From: Zerene cesonia
Lineage: Eukaryota > Arthropoda > Insecta > Lepidoptera > Pieridae
DNA: 64,000 nucleotides
Direction: 5' to 3'
Assembly (NCBI RefSeq): GCF_012273895.1
Contig: NC_052117.1
Location: 3,418,406-3,482,405, forward strand
In this document: piece after piece, positions 61,274 through 64,000 of the stretch
Layout: each line of letters opens with the position of its first letter
Numbering within the stretch: the first letter of the stretch is position 1
The notes under the pieces: model-generated
What the model saw: only the letters and a program-made list of their open reading frames with translations
Databases searched by the model: none
What the model was told of the DNA's origin: nothing
Program-made: the position numbers and the translations under genes

Positions 61274-62114
61274 ATCACAATATAATATGAAAATGTACTA
61301 ATATATAAAAATGATGGTTAATTAAAATAAAACTAATATCTTCGCATAACATTTATTTTACATTTGAAAACCTTACACAATCTATTACAAGAAATTAAGA
61401 ATTTACACGAGAACTTAGAGAATGAATAGATAGTCTAATAAATGTGCAAACAACTCATAATGAGTAAGCTTTAGCTCATTTCCAGTCATCTATGAATTAA
61501 TATATTAAAAGTGTTAACCTAGCTAAGACTATGTAAGTATTACTGCAACTATATAGCTTATATAATTTTTAATAAGAAAAGTATATTTGTATGAGAAGAT
61601 CGAATAGTGTTCTCCTTAATTTTTTTAATATCATTTATTTACCAACCCTCATTGGACACGTATTAATGCGACATTACGACATTTTTGTATCGACATATCT
61701 TGAAATTACTATAAATATCGTATTTGATTATAAAAAATAACAATACCGATTCAACTGGTTTGTAATAAACTTGGTATCTGCTAATATTAAAATTTACGTT
61801 ATTATCGTCATCAACGCCCTATTATTTTCTGTATACAATAAATCTTATGCAGGTCAATCACATTCGCACAAATATGCAAACCCACAGGTGTGGGACGACA
61901 TCGCAATTTTTTTCCATACATGAGCGCATCGATTCGTAAAATACGCGATGTTTGCGCTCAAATGACTGACGTGTCGATCGATAATTTGATCTTTCAAACG
62001 TAAATTTTGATGGTAGTAGTAAAACCAACTCTTTTCACTTTAAAATTAAGATATATTTTCTTTATACGCTTTACGATTCACACTAATAATGTTCTTCAGA
62101 ACTCGTTTTTTTTT
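61274..62114. other. Gene-free sequence after ribokinase
   Basis: Just after the ribokinase polyadenylation signal there is a TTTATT (about 61352) that would be AATAAA on the - strand, so a convergent gene could end here. I see no coding exon for it. Confidence 0.4.
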
Positions 62115-63114
62115 NNNNNNNNNNNNNNNNNNNNNNNNNNNNNNNNNNNNNNNNNNNNNNNNNNNNNNNNNNNNNNNNNNNNNNNNNNNNNNNNNNNNNN
62201 NNNNNNNNNNNNNNNNNNNNNNNNNNNNNNNNNNNNNNNNNNNNNNNNNNNNNNNNNNNNNNNNNNNNNNNNNNNNNNNNNNNNNNNNNNNNNNNNNNNN
62301 NNNNNNNNNNNNNNNNNNNNNNNNNNNNNNNNNNNNNNNNNNNNNNNNNNNNNNNNNNNNNNNNNNNNNNNNNNNNNNNNNNNNNNNNNNNNNNNNNNNN
62401 NNNNNNNNNNNNNNNNNNNNNNNNNNNNNNNNNNNNNNNNNNNNNNNNNNNNNNNNNNNNNNNNNNNNNNNNNNNNNNNNNNNNNNNNNNNNNNNNNNNN
62501 NNNNNNNNNNNNNNNNNNNNNNNNNNNNNNNNNNNNNNNNNNNNNNNNNNNNNNNNNNNNNNNNNNNNNNNNNNNNNNNNNNNNNNNNNNNNNNNNNNNN
62601 NNNNNNNNNNNNNNNNNNNNNNNNNNNNNNNNNNNNNNNNNNNNNNNNNNNNNNNNNNNNNNNNNNNNNNNNNNNNNNNNNNNNNNNNNNNNNNNNNNNN
62701 NNNNNNNNNNNNNNNNNNNNNNNNNNNNNNNNNNNNNNNNNNNNNNNNNNNNNNNNNNNNNNNNNNNNNNNNNNNNNNNNNNNNNNNNNNNNNNNNNNNN
62801 NNNNNNNNNNNNNNNNNNNNNNNNNNNNNNNNNNNNNNNNNNNNNNNNNNNNNNNNNNNNNNNNNNNNNNNNNNNNNNNNNNNNNNNNNNNNNNNNNNNN
62901 NNNNNNNNNNNNNNNNNNNNNNNNNNNNNNNNNNNNNNNNNNNNNNNNNNNNNNNNNNNNNNNNNNNNNNNNNNNNNNNNNNNNNNNNNNNNNNNNNNNN
63001 NNNNNNNNNNNNNNNNNNNNNNNNNNNNNNNNNNNNNNNNNNNNNNNNNNNNNNNNNNNNNNNNNNNNNNNNNNNNNNNNNNNNNNNNNNNNNNNNNNNN
63101 NNNNNNNNNNNNNN
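62115..63114. other. Assembly gap (1000 N)
   Basis: Exactly 1000 N, preceded by a T run that may have broken the assembly. Confidence 0.99.
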
Positions 63115-63449
63115 ATTGTTCACAATTAAATACTCTTAATCAATAACATATTTATTTGGATAAAGATTAATATTATTACGTTGTTACAACTCAAAACAAA
63201 TAATGCATTAAATTCGACCATATTTGATTACCCTAAAAATGGTTCTAATAAGGTAACCTTAAAAGATAGCCATATACTGTCCCGGACTTTTTTTTAGATC
63301 ATTTTAAGAGAAATAATTCTTTCATACATATATTTTTCGTATCTTGAACCGTTTTCGCAGCGCACGCAATAGAAGCCCTGAAGAATGAATAATTTTTCCC
63401 GTTTTGTCCACACTTTTCGTTATTTTTTCGCCCCTAATAGTTGCAGCGT

Positions 63450-63606
63450 GATGTTATATAGCCTATAGCCTTCCTCGATAAACGTACTATTCAACACAAA
63501 AAGAATTATTCAAATCGGACCAGTAGTTTCGGAGATTAGCGCGTTCAAACAAACAAACAAACAATCAAACAAACAAACTCTTCAGCTTTATAATATTAGT
63601 ATAGAT
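63450..63606 (+). repeat. Dispersed repeat, 'GTGGTACATATATAG' family (copy 5, 5' end lost)
   Basis: Contains TATATAGCCTATAGCCTTCC, 'AGAATTATTCAAATCGGACC', 'AACAAACAAACAAACAATC' and TATAATATTAGTATAGAT. It has the best-preserved 3' end of the family in this window. Confidence 0.7.
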
Positions 63607-63652
63607 GAAAGCTGTTTGCCAAATATGCCATTGCATTTTTTTTTTATTTCAG

Positions 63653-63737
63653 TTTCTCGAAATTGAAATCCTTACAAAGTTGCTGCCGAACTAGTGACAT
63701 CGTCGATCATTTGTGGGGCCAACGCTGTCGACTGTGA
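63653..63737 (+). other. Possible terminal coding exon, unidentified
   Basis: A good acceptor (TTTTTTTTTATTTCAG) is followed by 27 open codons ending in TGA, reading FSKLKSLQSCCRTSDIVDHL and then WGQRCRL. The rest of such a gene would be in or before the gap at 62115-63114. With no homology and a short length, this is weak. Confidence 0.2.
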
Positions 63738-64000
63738 AAAGGGAGTATTAAGCATCGAACTAGAAATCATATACTGGAAGACGTGGTATAAGAATGGCAA
63801 AATGGTCCACACCTAATGTCTTTCATTAACCGATTTTACCCACTTCATAATATTATCTTTGTACAAAAAGAACGATTAAATTAATTATTATTTTTGTGTT
63901 AAACATTATTATATTATTTGATACGTATTACATAATTCTACATTTACTATCTACCCTATCGCGTACCCCATAGATGTTCACAAATGATAAAACAATCAAG
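63738..64000. other. Gene-free sequence to the window end
   Basis: Nothing supported. Confidence 0.4.

Noticed and set aside
1..64000. CRISPR array, phage, bacterial defence system or integrated virus
   Set aside because: There are no evenly spaced direct repeats, no prokaryotic operons and no viral protein domains. The sequence is consistent with an insect nuclear genome throughout.

Overview
The window looks like nuclear DNA of a moth or butterfly. It is AT-rich and full of repeats typical of Lepidoptera: Lep1-type Helitrons that start TC and end in a GC hairpin plus CTAG, SINE and non-LTR retrotransposon tails, and a short TTAGG tract. The genes are sparse and eukaryotic, with canonical GT-AG introns. 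I found no operon, CRISPR array, rRNA gene or confident tRNA gene. Five runs of N are assembly gaps: four of exactly 1000 bases and one of 10. They should not be read as sequence or as open reading frames.

Layout. (1) 1-10163: gene-poor DNA with repeats, two large gaps, a local assembly duplication around the 10-N gap, and an orphan TATA/initiator promoter candidate near 5734-5875. (2) 10164-15182: a two-exon bHLH gene of the NHLH/HLH4C type on the + strand, facing an uninterrupted 1241-codon Niemann-Pick C1 gene (NPC1b type) on the - strand. (3) 15183-41300: about 26 kb with no gene I can support, containing Helitrons, SINEs, LINE remnants, a hAT-type MITE and a few motif-level regulatory candidates. 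(4) 41300-43330: an unidentified GC-rich gene on the - strand, interrupted by a gap. (5) 46251-55703: a 16-exon - strand gene for gamma-tubulin complex component 6 (GCP6/TUBGCP6, Drosophila Grip163 type), which I assembled exon by exon. (6) 57240-58003: mitochondrial ribosomal protein L17, two exons, + strand, divergent from GCP6. (7) 59374-61273: ribokinase, six exons, + strand. (8) 61274-64000: repeats and a gap.

The genes are ordinary conserved animal genes with unrelated jobs: neural transcription factor, gut sterol uptake, microtubule nucleation, mitochondrial translation and ribose salvage. Nothing suggests a joint pathway or a new defence or mobile system. The observations most worth checking are a reading-frame break in GCP6 that an 8-nt microexon would repair, the intron-free NPC1b, a hAT MITE with a perfect 8-bp target duplication just downstream of the GCP6 stop codon, a second such MITE, and the assembly problems.
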